Shown: positions 7,966-15,375 of the stretch, piece by piece
How positions within the stretch are numbered: position 1 is the first letter of the stretch
Layout of the letters: each line of letters starts with the position of its first letter
Assembly: GCF_900091515.1 (NCBI RefSeq)
Contig: NZ_LT607410.1
Coordinates: 1,550,001-1,614,000 of the forward strand
Reading direction: 5' to 3'
DNA length: 64,000 nucleotides
From: Micromonospora purpureochromogenes
Lineage (GTDB): Bacteria > Actinomycetota > Actinomycetes > Mycobacteriales > Micromonosporaceae
Position numbers and translations under genes: made by a program
The notes under the pieces: model-generated
Database searches by the model: none
What the model was told of the DNA's origin: nothing
Seen by the model: the letters and a program-made list of their open reading frames with translations, nothing else

Positions 7966-9455
7966 GCTGCTCTCCAGAGTCGGATCACCGCGTACGAGCG
8001 CCAGGGGCGCCAGCGTTCGGCGTGGGTGTCGAGGGTCTTCGGGTCGGTGGGCAGGCCGAGGGCGGCGGCGCCCCGGCGTACGGCCAGGTCGGTGGGGAGC
8101 AGGACGTCCGGGTCGCCGAGGGCGCGCATGGCCACGTAGCCGGCGGTCCAGGATCCGATCCCGGGCACGGCGGTCAGTCGCCGGAACACCTCTTCCCGGT
8201 CTCCGCCCGGGTCGAGGTCGATCTCGCCGGAGGCGACGGCCCGGGCCAGCGCCCGCACCGTCTCCCGCCGCCCGGCCGGCATCCCGAACGCCGAGTCCGG
8301 CAACTCCGCCACCTCCGCCGCCCGGAGGAATCCCCGCAGCCCCGGTCGATCATGAGGTTGACCGGGGTTCTGGAGGTTCACCTCGCCGTCAACCTCATGA
8401 TCGACGGGTGGCTGCGGGATGGGGGCGGCGGTGAGGAGGCGGGTGAGGGTGGTGCGGGCGGAGCGGACGGAGACCTGCTGGCCGACCACGGCACGCAGGG
8501 CCGCCTCGAAGCCGTCCACCGCGCGGGGCAGGCGGATGCCGGGCTCGGCCGCGACCGCGGCGGCCAGGGCCGGGTCGGCGGCGAGGGTCTCGTCGATGGC
8601 CTGCGGGTCCGCGTCGAGGTCGAGCAGCCGGCGGCAGCGGGCCACCGCGGGGGCCAGGTCGCGCATGTCGGCCAGGCGCAGGGTCGCCGAGACGTGGCCG
8701 GCCGCCGGGGTCAGCGCCACCTCCGCCGCGCCGTGCGGCAGTCGCAACCCCCGGTGGTACGTCCCGTCGCGTACCTCCTCCACGCCGGGCAGCGCGCGGA
8801 GCGCGAGGAAGTCCAGCAGCGCGGCGGCGTGCAGCGGTGGCCGGTACGCCAGCCGCAGCGTGATCGTCCCCGCGCCGCCCGCCACCGACCGGCCGCCCCG
8901 CGCCACCCGCAGCTCCGACGGGGCGGTGCCGAAGACCTCGCGGACCGTGTCGTTGAACTGCCGGACGCTGCCGAACCCGGCCGCGAAGGCGATCTCGGCC
9001 ATGCCCAGCCCGGTCGTCTCGATCAGGGTGCGGGCGGTCTGCGCCCGCTGGGCCCGGGCCAGCGCCAGCGGGCCGGCCCCCAGTTCGGCGCGGAGCATCC
9101 GGTGCAGGTGCCGCTCGGTGTAGCCGAGCCGGGTGGCCAGCCCCGGTACGCCGTCCCGGTCGACCACCCCGTCGGCGATCAGCCGGACGGCCCGGCCCAC
9201 CACGTCGGCCCGGACGTCCCACTGCGGCGAGCCGGGCGCCGCGTCCGGGCGGCAGCGGCGGCAGGCGCGCAGCCCGGCGCCCTGCGCGGCGGCGGCCGAC
9301 GGGAAGAACCGGACGTTCTGCCGCTTCGGCGTCATCGCCGGGCAGGACGGCCGGCAGTAGATCCCGGTCGACGTCACGCCGGTGTAGAACCAGCCGTCGA
9401 AGCGCTGGTCACGGCTGTCCACGGCCCGGTAGCACCGCTCGAAGTCCAACTCCAT
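7962..9455 (-). CDS. alkA: Ada/AlkA fusion: methyl-responsive regulator and 3-methyladenine DNA glycosylase II
   Basis: A 497-aa protein combining two functions. Residues 1-~80 are the Ada zinc/methyl-acceptor domain ([12 protein letters not shown], Cys in GIYCRPSC and CRRC). Residues ~85-185 are an AraC-type helix-turn-helix (GYTERHLHRMLR, MAEIAFAAGFGSVRQFNDTVRE). The remainder is an AlkA N-domain plus HhH-GPD glycosylase (LTAVPGIGSWTAGYVAM, catalytic Asp in LLPTDLAVRR). It removes alkylated bases and probably activates its own operon when methylated. An 18-bp perfect inverted repeat (8345-8405) lies within the frame and encodes about 21 residues (~351-371) inserted between glycosylase helices. 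The ATG at 9455 is the family start; a duplicated copy of this 5' end lies at 12226. Confidence 0.9.
   Translation of the reverse strand: MELDFERCYRAVDSRDQRFDGWFYTGVTSTGIYCRPSCPAMTPKRQNVRFFPSAAAAQGAGLRACRRCRPDAAPGSPQWDVRADVVGRAVRLIADGVVDRDGVPGLATRLGYTERHLHRMLRAELGAGPLALARAQRAQTARTLIETTGLGMAEIAFAAGFGSVRQFNDTVREVFGTAPSELRVARGGRSVAGGAGTITLRLAYRPPLHAAALLDFLALRALPGVEEVRDGTYHRGLRLPHGAAEVALTPAAGHVSATLRLADMRDLAPAVARCRRLLDLDADPQAIDETLAADPALAAAVAAEPGIRLPRAVDGFEAALRAVVGQQVSVRSARTTLTRLLTAAPIPQPPVDHEVDGEVNLQNPGQPHDRPGLRGFLRAAEVAELPDSAFGMPAGRRETVRALARAVASGEIDLDPGGDREEVFRRLTAVPGIGSWTAGYVAMRALGDPDVLLPTDLAVRRGAAALGLPTDPKTLDTHAERWRPWRSYAVIRLWRAA
8345..8405. repeat. Palindromic element inside alkA (18-bp perfect arms)
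   Basis: Left arm GTCGATCATGAGGTTGAC at 8345-8362, right arm its exact reverse complement at 8388-8405, 25-bp spacer that itself contains a small GAGGT/ACCTC stem. It is read through in the alkA frame as VDHEVD, spacer residues, then QPHDR. Three similar long-armed palindromes occur elsewhere in the window (28924, 47280, 62674); those lie between convergent genes. Confidence 0.9.
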
Positions 9456-9470
9456 GCCACCGATGATGCC
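9334..9470. repeat. Direct repeat copy A (alkA 5' end and upstream)
   Basis: This segment covers the start of alkA (first ~40 codons and start codon) and 15 bp upstream. It is matched without gaps at 12226-12362, with 4 mismatches in 137 bp by eye. Weaker similarity continues to about 9505, including a shared GCGGGAATCGGACC. The repeat pair brackets the FAD/LLM/HxlR cassette. Confidence 0.9.
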
Positions 9471-9512
9471 CCGCTCGGCAGCCCGCCGGCTGGCGGGAAT
9501 CGGACCCGGGCG

Positions 9513-10847
9513 TCAGTGGCGTCGCCGGCCCTTCCGGTCGGCGAGCAGGGCCGGCCGGAACACGCCGTCCGGGTCGTACCGCCGCCACAGCCGCGCCACC
9601 CGGGCTCCGGTCTCGCCGGGGTAGATCCGGGCGAACGCGGCCGGATCCGGCCGGCTCTCGAAGTTCACGTACGCGCCGTCGGCCCGTGCGGCGATGCCCT
9701 TCCAGGCGGTGTCCAGCGCCGCTCCGCCGTGCGGCGGAAACACCGAGGCGGTGACCAGGGTGTCCTGGTGCCGGTGCGGGTAGGCGGTCGCGCCGGGATC
9801 GACGTCGTTGACCGCCCCGCCCACCGAGCGCAGCTGGATCAGTGCGCGCGCCGGCCCGGCGGCCGCCCGCATGATGGCCCGGGCCGCGGCGTCGTCCATG
9901 CCGGTGAGCAGGCCGTTGGTGGTGGTGCTCCGCTGGTGCCCGACGTTCGGGTGCAGGTGCCCGGTCGGCACCAGGGCGGAGTAGGGCACCAGGTCGGTCC
10001 GGTATTCGAGCACCTTCCCGATCTCCAGCAACGGCTGCACGGCGGGCCGGACCCGCCGCAGGCTCTCGGCGGTGACCACGGCCGTGATGGACAACACGGC
10101 CGACGGCCCGTGCGGGAACAGGACCGCAGCCGTGGACAGCTCGCGCGGCGCCTGCGCCAGGTAGCCCGCCCACTCCCGCAGGGTGCGGCCGTCCCGCTCC
10201 GCCTCGATGACGATCTGCGCCACCCCGACGTTGCGGACCTCGGTGGCCTCGATCTCGAACGCCACCACCACTCCGCCTCCCGCGCCGGCGCCGCGCAGCA
10301 CCCAGAACAGTTCCGGCTCGTGCTCCGCGTCCGCGCGCACGAAGGTCCCGTCCGCCAGCACCACCTCGACCGCCCGGACATGGTCGATGGTCAGGCCGTA
10401 CGAGCGGACCAGCCAGCCGACGCCACCGCCGATGGCCAGGCCGCCCACGCCGACGTTGCCGTGGTCGCCGGAGCTGATCACCAGCCCGTACGGGGCCAGC
10501 GCCGCCGCGACCGACGCCCAACGGGCACCGGCCTGCACCCGGACCAGCCCGGACCGCTCGTCGAGCACCTCCACCCGGTCGAGCGCGGACAGGTCGATGA
10601 CCAGGCCGCCATCGTTGGAGGAGGCACCGGAGAGGCCGTGCCCGCCGCTGCGGACGGCGAGCGGCAACCCCTGCTCCCGCGCGTACCGGATGGCGTCGAC
10701 CACCTGTGCCGTGGTCTCCGGCAGCAGGACCCCGGCGGGGGAGTTCGCCGTGGTGTACGTCGAGCGCAGCAGCCCGTACCGGCGGTCACCGGGCGTGACG
10801 ATCCGCCCGGTGAGGGACTCGGGGACGCGGGCCAGGGCGGCGGTCAT
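9513..10847 (-). CDS. FAD-binding (PCMH/BBE-type) oxidoreductase
   Basis: A 444-aa flavoprotein of the berberine-bridge-enzyme / vanillyl-alcohol-oxidase class. The FAD-binding PCMH domain spans residues ~35-205, with the pyrophosphate-binding VRSGGHGLSGAS and the GVGGLAIGGGVGWLVRSYG glycine-rich stretch. The C-terminal BBE segment (YVNFESRPDPAAFARIYPGETGARVARL...YDPDGVF) is present. The expected FAD-linking His is in the GGHGLSG motif; the second Cys-type linkage seen in bicovalent members is not (SSGDHGNVGVGGL instead of a Cys). Such enzymes oxidise alcohols, sugars or natural-product intermediates. The ATG at 10847 overlaps the stop of the LLM gene (ATGA), so the two oxidoreductases form an operon divergent from an HxlR regulator. 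Substrate unknown. Confidence 0.85.
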   Translation of the reverse strand: MTAALARVPESLTGRIVTPGDRRYGLLRSTYTTANSPAGVLLPETTAQVVDAIRYAREQGLPLAVRSGGHGLSGASSNDGGLVIDLSALDRVEVLDERSGLVRVQAGARWASVAAALAPYGLVISSGDHGNVGVGGLAIGGGVGWLVRSYGLTIDHVRAVEVVLADGTFVRADAEHEPELFWVLRGAGAGGGVVVAFEIEATEVRNVGVAQIVIEAERDGRTLREWAGYLAQAPRELSTAAVLFPHGPSAVLSITAVVTAESLRRVRPAVQPLLEIGKVLEYRTDLVPYSALVPTGHLHPNVGHQRSTTTNGLLTGMDDAAARAIMRAAAGPARALIQLRSVGGAVNDVDPGATAYPHRHQDTLVTASVFPPHGGAALDTAWKGIAARADGAYVNFESRPDPAAFARIYPGETGARVARLWRRYDPDGVFRPALLADRKGRRRH

Positions 10848-11749
10848 CGCTGCCCCCGAAACTCGCGCACCTGCTCGCGGACCGCCGGGACCACCCGTTC
10901 GGTGAACGCCCGCAGTTGTGAGCGGGGCGAGGCGGTCGGCCAGAAGATGAACGTGTCGAAGCCGAGGTCGACCGCCCACCGGGTGAGAGTGTCCACCCAG
11001 AGTTGCGCGTCTCCGACCAGCCCGGTGCCGCCGGGCCCGCCCGACCCGCCGATCGTGCCGATGACGTTGTAGATCCGCCGGACCACCGCGGGATCCCGCC
11101 CCGCCGCGCGGGCCGCCTCGTCGATGATCTGCTGGCGGGACGGCACCTCCTCCGGCGGGACGTAGATGTTCAGCGGGGAGATCCAGCCGTCGCTGTGCCG
11201 GCCGGCCACGGTGAGCATCCGGGGCCGTTGGCCGCCCAGCCAGAGCGGCACCGGCGCGGGCGGTACGGGTCCGCCGCGGTAACCCTCGACCGCGAGGTGG
11301 GCGCCGGCGAAGCGCACCACGTCCCCGGCCAGCGCCCGACGCATGATCTGCAACGCCTCGGTCGTGTACGCGACGGTGTCCCCGCCGGTGCGCCGTGTGC
11401 CACCCATGGCGGCCACCGCGTCCGCGCTCGCGCCGCCGCCGACGCCGAGCACGATCCGGCCGCCGGTGAGCACGCCGAGTGACGCGCCGGCCTTGGCCAG
11501 CATGGTCGGCGGACGCAGTTGCAGGTCGGCGACGTCGGTGAGGAAGTTGATCCGGCTGGTCCGGGCGGCCAGGTGACTGATCATCGTCCAGGTGTCAAGG
11601 TGGCCGGGCTGGTAGGGATGGTCCTGGACGGCGAGGTAATCCAAACCGCCGTCGTCCGCGGCCTGAGCCAGTTGTCGCGTCGCGTCCAGTTCGTGGGCGG
11701 ACGGATCGAGGCTTAGCCCGAAAGTGATCGGGTGTCCGTAGTCGGTCAT
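10844..11749 (-). CDS. LLM-class flavin (probably F420)-dependent oxidoreductase
   Basis: A 301-aa luciferase-like monooxygenase-fold protein (TIM barrel). Family features: ITFGLSLDPSA at the N-terminus, HLAARTSRINFLTDVADLQLRPPTMLAKAGASLGVLTGGR across strands 3-4, GVGGGAS, and VPLWLGGQRPRMLTVAGRHSDGWI. The pattern is that of F420-dependent reductases/dehydrogenases rather than FMN monooxygenases, but cofactor choice cannot be proven by reading. It is translated first in a two-gene unit with the FAD oxidoreductase and faces the HxlR regulator across a 64-bp intergenic region carrying a palindrome. It probably acts on the same unidentified substrate as its partner. Confidence 0.85.
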   Translation of the reverse strand: MTDYGHPITFGLSLDPSAHELDATRQLAQAADDGGLDYLAVQDHPYQPGHLDTWTMISHLAARTSRINFLTDVADLQLRPPTMLAKAGASLGVLTGGRIVLGVGGGASADAVAAMGGTRRTGGDTVAYTTEALQIMRRALAGDVVRFAGAHLAVEGYRGGPVPPAPVPLWLGGQRPRMLTVAGRHSDGWISPLNIYVPPEEVPSRQQIIDEAARAAGRDPAVVRRIYNVIGTIGGSGGPGGTGLVGDAQLWVDTLTRWAVDLGFDTFIFWPTASPRSQLRAFTERVVPAVREQVREFRGQR

Positions 11750-11797
11750 GACTCAAGGGTGGGAGGCTGCCACAGCCTCGGCAAACCTGAGGTTAGC

Positions 11798-11813
11798 TAC
11801 TAGTATTTGGTAA
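11798..11813 (+). promoter_or_regulatory. Palindromic operator overlapping leaderless HxlR promoter
   Basis: TACTAGTA (11798-11805) is an 8-bp palindrome centred in the divergent intergenic region. TAGTAT (11801-11806) matches the actinobacterial -10 pattern TANNNT and sits 7 nt before the GTG at 11814, suggesting a leaderless transcript whose -10 is covered by the operator. Autoregulation by HxlR is inferred. Confidence 0.5.
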
Positions 11814-12215
11814 GTGACTAGCGATCAGACCGCCGCCTTCCGGCGTTACCAGGGGATCGACGACACGGGCTGCCGCACCTTCCAGGACGCGCTGGAACTG
11901 GTCGGCCGCCGGTGGACCGGGGCGATCCTGCTCGCCGGGATGCGCGGCGCGCGCCGGTTCGGGGAGTACCGGGCGGCAGTGACCGGGATCTCCGACCGCC
12001 TGCTGGCGCAGCGGCTCAAGGAGCTGGAGGGTGACCGGCTCATGGAGCGCACGGTGATCCCGACCTCGCCGGTCCAGATCCGCTACGCCCCCAGCCGGGA
12101 CGGGCAGGAGCTGATGACGCTGCTCCAGCCCCTGATCGACTGGAGCCACCAGCGCCTCGGCGGCCCGGCGGCCGGCGACGCCGGCCGGGCCGGGGGGGAG
12201 GGCCGCCCGGCCTGA
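11814..12215 (+). CDS. HxlR-family winged-helix transcriptional regulator
   Basis: A 133-aa MarR-like winged helix of the HxlR class. Diagnostic stretches are [20 protein letters not shown] (with the conserved N-terminal Cys), [25 protein letters not shown] (recognition helix) and a wing ending in [11 protein letters not shown]. HxlR proteins often respond to aldehydes, quinones or oxidants through that Cys. It is divergent from, and probably controls, the LLM/FAD oxidoreductase pair. The GTG at 11814 is chosen because a -10 box lies 7 nt upstream. The coding end is followed directly by the duplicated alkA fragment. Confidence 0.9.
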   Translation: MTSDQTAAFRRYQGIDDTGCRTFQDALELVGRRWTGAILLAGMRGARRFGEYRAAVTGISDRLLAQRLKELEGDRLMERTVIPTSPVQIRYAPSRDGQELMTLLQPLIDWSHQRLGGPAAGDAGRAGGEGRPA

Positions 12216-12225
12216 CCGGATCCGA

Positions 12226-12362
12226 ATCGCCGGGCAGGACGGCCGGCAGTAGATCCCGGTCGACGTCACGCCGGTGTAGAACCAGCCGTCGAAGCGCTGG
12301 TCACGGCTGTCCACGGCCCGGTAGCACCGTTCGAGGTCCAACTCCACGACACCGATGATGCC
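12226..12362 (-). pseudogene. Duplicated 5' fragment of alkA (direct repeat copy B)
   Basis: On the minus strand this reads the alkA N-terminus ([18 protein letters not shown], then GIYCRPSC) and stops resembling AlkA after CPA; the initiating ATG has become GTG. It is 133/137 identical by eye to 9334-9470. Weaker similarity extends to ~12400. No downstream AlkA domains follow, so it cannot make a repair enzyme. Apart from this, the gene-free stretch 12216-12592 shows only ~190 bp of unremarkable leader sequence before the next gene. Confidence 0.9.
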
Positions 12363-12592
12363 CGCTGGTCAGGCCGGTGGCTCGCGGGAATCGGACCTGA
12401 GTGTGTGACGCCCGACGCCCCGCCCTCCCGGTCCGCTCCCACCGATCCGGGCGTCGCAGCTCAGGGCAGCGATCCGTTGCGGGACAAGGGATCGGACGCG
12501 AGAAATTGTCGGTAGTGGTCGGTACGGTCCCGCCACCAACTCAAGAAGGGTGCGGGGGCGATGGCGAGCGTGGCCGGGCGGGGTGTCCGCTG

Positions 12593-13042
12593 ATGCGGTC
12601 GGGGCGGGCACGGCTCGATCGCACGGTGGTGCAGGGCTTCTACGACCGGATGCGGGCGGTGGCGCCGGCGGCGTACGGGGCGATCGAGCGGGACCGGGTC
12701 GGTGAGCCGGGGCGCCCCTTCGGGGAGACGGCGTGTGGCCGGCTCGCCGCGTCGCTGGATCCGGCCGGCGTGCGGGCGCTGGGCATGTGGGCGCACCACT
12801 GGTGCATGCGCTTCTACGACGACGACACCCGCCCGGGGCTGCGGCTGGTCCGCGAGATCGCCGGCCGGCGCGGGCTGGGCTGGACGGCCGACGAGGTGCG
12901 CTGGATGCTCGGCGAGTCGTACGCGGCCGGCCCGTCCGCCGCGCACCGGTTCACCCTGCCGCTGGCCGCCGCCGCCGAGCTGCCCGCCGGGGCGCTGCCG
13001 GAGGCCGACGCCCTCGGGGCGGACTGGCGCCTGGCCGGCTGA
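12593..13042 (+). CDS. Hypothetical protein (149 aa)
   Basis: No family recognised. The protein is soluble and rich in Ala/Arg. It has a middle part dense in aromatic and acidic residues (MWAHHWCMRFYDDDTRPG), a GWTADEVRWMLGESY helix and a C-terminal Ala-rich tail ending in WRLAG. The clustered His/Cys/Asp could bind a metal, which is speculation. The ATG at 12593 overlaps the stop of a possible 10-codon leader (12561-12593, TGATG), which may couple translation. Its last 229 bp are antisense to the C-terminal tail of the convergent EamA transporter gene. Codon-position GC and the biased composition favour this strand as coding. Confidence 0.65.
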   Translation: MRSGRARLDRTVVQGFYDRMRAVAPAAYGAIERDRVGEPGRPFGETACGRLAASLDPAGVRALGMWAHHWCMRFYDDDTRPGLRLVREIAGRRGLGWTADEVRWMLGESYAAGPSAAHRFTLPLAAAAELPAGALPEADALGADWRLAG

Positions 13043-13941
13043 GCCGCCCCGCCGGGGCGACCGACGGGTCCGGACGCCGCACCGCCGGGGCGGGCGGGCA
13101 GTTGCGCCACCACCATCGCCGCCACCGCCAGCGCGAAGCCGGTGAGCTGGGTCGGGCTCAGCGCCTGGTCCAGCACGATCCAGCCCAGCGCCGCGGCGGT
13201 CAGCGGGCTCAGCGCGCCGAGCACCGAGACCTGCGTCAACGGCAGCCGCGCCGCGCCCCGGAACCACAGCACGTACGCCAGCGCGGTGCCGACCAGCCCG
13301 AGCCAGGCGTACCCGAGCAGGGCCGGGCCGTCCGGGGCCGGCGGCGCGCCCTCGACGGCGACGGCGACCGGCGTGACCAGCAGGCCGCCGGCGGTGAGCT
13401 GCCAGCTCGTCGCGGCGAGGGTGCTGATCCCGGCCGGGCGGCCCCAGCGGCGGGTGAGCACCAGCCCGGTGGCCATCGCGGCGGTGCCGGCCAGGCCGGC
13501 GGCCACGCCCAGCGGGTCGGTGCCGGCGTCCGGCCGGAGCACGACCAGCGCGACGCCCAGCGGGGCGGCCGCGGCGGCCAGCAGGGCGAGCCGGTGCGGC
13601 CGGTCCCGCAGCACCAGCACGGTGAGGCCGGCGACGAGCAGCGGCTGGGCCGCGCCGAGCACGGCGGCGGTGCCGCCGGGCAGCCGGTACGCCGCGAGGA
13701 AGAGCAGCGGGAAGAAGGCGCCGATGTTCAGCGCGCCGAGCAGGGCGGCCCGCCACCACCAGGAGCCGTGCGGCCGGCGTCGGGTCAGCGCGAGCAGCAG
13801 CAGCCCGGCGGGCAGCGCCCGCAGCGCGCCGGACCAGAGCGGCCGGTCCGGCGGCAGCAGCTCGGAGGTGACCAGGTAGGTGGTGCCCCAGACGGTGGGC
13901 GCGAGGGCGGTCAACGCGATGTCGGTGCGGCGACGGCTCAT
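12814..13941 (-). CDS. EamA/DMT-superfamily exporter
   Basis: A drug/metabolite-transporter protein with ten predicted helices arranged as two EamA repeats: IALTALAPTVWGTTYLV at the start of repeat one, and AAGLAGTAAMATGLVLTRRWG leading into repeat two. LSPLTAAALGWIVLDQAL is the typical end helix. It probably exports amino acids or small metabolites. The first ~290 residues are ordinary EamA. The last ~75 (after ARPGGAASGP) are low-complexity Ala/Ser/Arg and lie antisense to the hypothetical gene at 12593-13042. That tail may be read-through past a lost stop or simply unused overlap. The ATG at 13941 faces the MarR gene across a 52-bp operator-bearing gap. Confidence 0.85.
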   Translation of the reverse strand: MSRRRTDIALTALAPTVWGTTYLVTSELLPPDRPLWSGALRALPAGLLLLALTRRRPHGSWWWRAALLGALNIGAFFPLLFLAAYRLPGGTAAVLGAAQPLLVAGLTVLVLRDRPHRLALLAAAAAPLGVALVVLRPDAGTDPLGVAAGLAGTAAMATGLVLTRRWGRPAGISTLAATSWQLTAGGLLVTPVAVAVEGAPPAPDGPALLGYAWLGLVGTALAYVLWFRGAARLPLTQVSVLGALSPLTAAALGWIVLDQALSPTQLTGFALAVAAMVVAQLPARPGGAASGPVGRPGGAAQPARRQSAPRASASGSAPAGSSAAAASGRVNRCAADGPAAYDSPSIQRTSSAVQPSPRRPAISRTSRSPGRVSSS

Positions 13942-13968
13942 CGGGCACTCGATTCTCTTCGCAGTAAG

Positions 13969-13986
13969 TAGCTTAGTGCTAAGCTA
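13969..13986. promoter_or_regulatory. MarR operator: perfect TAGCTTAG-TG-CTAAGCTA palindrome
   Basis: Two 8-bp arms separated by TG sit in the 52-bp gap between the divergent EamA and MarR genes. The TAAGCT inside it (13980-13985) fits a TANNNT -10 box 8 nt before the GTG of the MarR gene. Binding here would repress both directions. The regulator assignment is inferred from position. Confidence 0.7.
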
Positions 13987-13993
13987 ATCACCC

Positions 13994-14533
13994 GTGAGCG
14001 AAGAGTGGAAGGGCGACGTGGGGCACAATCCGGGGGTGACCGACCGGGACGACGTCGACCTCATCGTCGAGCAGTGGCGGCGCGAGCGCGCCGGGATGCG
14101 GCCCGAGCCGATGGCGGTCTTCGGCCGGATCTACCGGCTGGCCCGGATCGTCGGCGACGCGCAGGAGCGGGTCTACGCCGACTGGGGCATCGGCCGTGGC
14201 GAGTTCGACGTGCTGGCCGCGCTGCGCCGCAGCGGCGAGCCGTACACGCTGGCACCGAAGGAGCTGGCCGCCGCGCTGATGCTCACCTCGGGCGGGATGA
14301 CCGGCCGGCTCGACCGGCTGGAACGGGCCGGGCTGCTGCGCCGCGCGCCCGACCCCGCCGACCGGCGGGGCCTGCGGGTGACCCTGACCGACACCGGCCG
14401 CCGCGCGGTCGAGGAGGCCGCCGAGGCGGGCCTGACGGTGCAGCGACGAATCCTCGACGCGCTGCCTCCGGCGGACCAGACCCGCCTGGGGGATCTGCTG
14501 CGCGCGCTGCTCGCCGCCGCCGAAGCGGGCTGA
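13994..14533 (+). CDS. MarR-family transcriptional regulator
   Basis: A 179-aa winged-helix repressor. The MarR core is clear: RGEFDVLAALRRSGEPYTLAPKELAAALMLTSGGMTGRLDRLERAGLLRRAPDPADRRGLRV, with the recognition helix at TSGGMTGRLDRLE and the wing at DPADRRG. Helices outside this form the dimerisation domain. It is divergent from the EamA exporter, whose expression it probably represses until a ligand binds. The GTG at 13994 is used because a -10 box and operator lie immediately upstream. A second in-frame GTG at 14036 (start VTDRDDVDL) would give a more typical-length N-terminus and is a real alternative. Confidence 0.9.
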   Translation: MSEEWKGDVGHNPGVTDRDDVDLIVEQWRRERAGMRPEPMAVFGRIYRLARIVGDAQERVYADWGIGRGEFDVLAALRRSGEPYTLAPKELAAALMLTSGGMTGRLDRLERAGLLRRAPDPADRRGLRVTLTDTGRRAVEEAAEAGLTVQRRILDALPPADQTRLGDLLRALLAAAEAG

Positions 14534-14603
14534 CCGGGCCGACGGCTCGGCCGGCGATGACGCAGGATGGGGGGCGTCACCCCGCCCGACGGAAGGATCA
14601 TCC

Positions 14604-15338
14604 GTGTCCGCCAGCGAACCCACCATCGTCGCGACCAGCATGGGCTTCAGCAGCCGGGACCGTGGCCCCTGGGACGCGAAGCCCGGGCCGGTCTTCGACC
14701 TGATGGCCGAGCTGGCCGGGGCCGACGAGCCGAAGATCTGCTACCTCAACCAGGCGGTCGGCGACCAGCCCACCGCGTTCACCGTCTTCTACGGTGCCTT
14801 CGCCGGCACCCGGTTCCGCCCCTCGCACCTGGCGCTGTTCCCGATGCCGACCGTCGACGACATCCGGGCCCATCTGCTCGCCCAGGACATCATCTGGGTC
14901 GGTGGGGGCAGCGTCGCCAACCTCTGCGCCGTCTGGCGGGTGCACGGCCTGCCGGAGATCCTGCGCGAGTGCTGGGAGGCCGGTGTGGTGCTCGGCGGGG
15001 TCTCCGCCGGCTCGATCTGCTGGCACGTCGGCGGCGCCACCGACAGCTTCGGCCGCACGCTGCGCGCCTACACCGACGGCCTCGGGTGGCTGCCGTACGG
15101 CAACGGGGTGCACTACGACAGCGAGGAGCAGCGCCGCCCGCTGATGCACCGGCTGGTCGGCGACGGCACCCTGCCGGTCAGCCACTGCACCGACGACGGG
15201 GTCGGGCTGGTCTACCGGGGTACCCGGCTGGCCGAGGCGGTCGCCGACCGCGAGGGCGTCGCCGCGTACGAGCTGACCCCGGACGGCGCGGGCGGCGCCC
15301 GGGAGACCCGGATCGAACCCCGGCTGCTCACCGCCTGA
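14604..15338 (+). CDS. S51-family peptidase (PepE / cyanophycinase-like)
   Basis: A 244-aa member of the class-I glutamine-amidotransferase-fold serine peptidases. The nucleophile elbow GVSAGSICW is at about residues 132-140, with IIWVGGGSVANL upstream (the S51 GGGN-like loop) and a late His in PVSHCTDDGVG. Family members cleave Asp-X dipeptides or related substrates in the cytoplasm. A GTG start at 14604 follows GGAAGG at a good distance. It stands alone between MarR and the convergent exonuclease gene. Substrate specificity is not readable. Confidence 0.88.
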   Translation: MSASEPTIVATSMGFSSRDRGPWDAKPGPVFDLMAELAGADEPKICYLNQAVGDQPTAFTVFYGAFAGTRFRPSHLALFPMPTVDDIRAHLLAQDIIWVGGGSVANLCAVWRVHGLPEILRECWEAGVVLGGVSAGSICWHVGGATDSFGRTLRAYTDGLGWLPYGNGVHYDSEEQRRPLMHRLVGDGTLPVSHCTDDGVGLVYRGTRLAEAVADREGVAAYELTPDGAGGARETRIEPRLLTA

Positions 15339-15375
15339 GCGCCGGCCCTTCGGGTACGCGGACGGCGCAGCCGGT

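Noticed and set aside
8022..11072. 1016-codon plus-strand frame spanning alkA, FAD and LLM genes
   Set aside because: Crosses three real minus-strand genes and their intergenic junctions; composition is typical of antisense frames at high GC.
12561..12593. Ten-codon upstream frame (MASVAGRGVR) ending on the start of the 12593 gene
   Set aside because: Too short to support as a gene; mentioned only as possible translational coupling.
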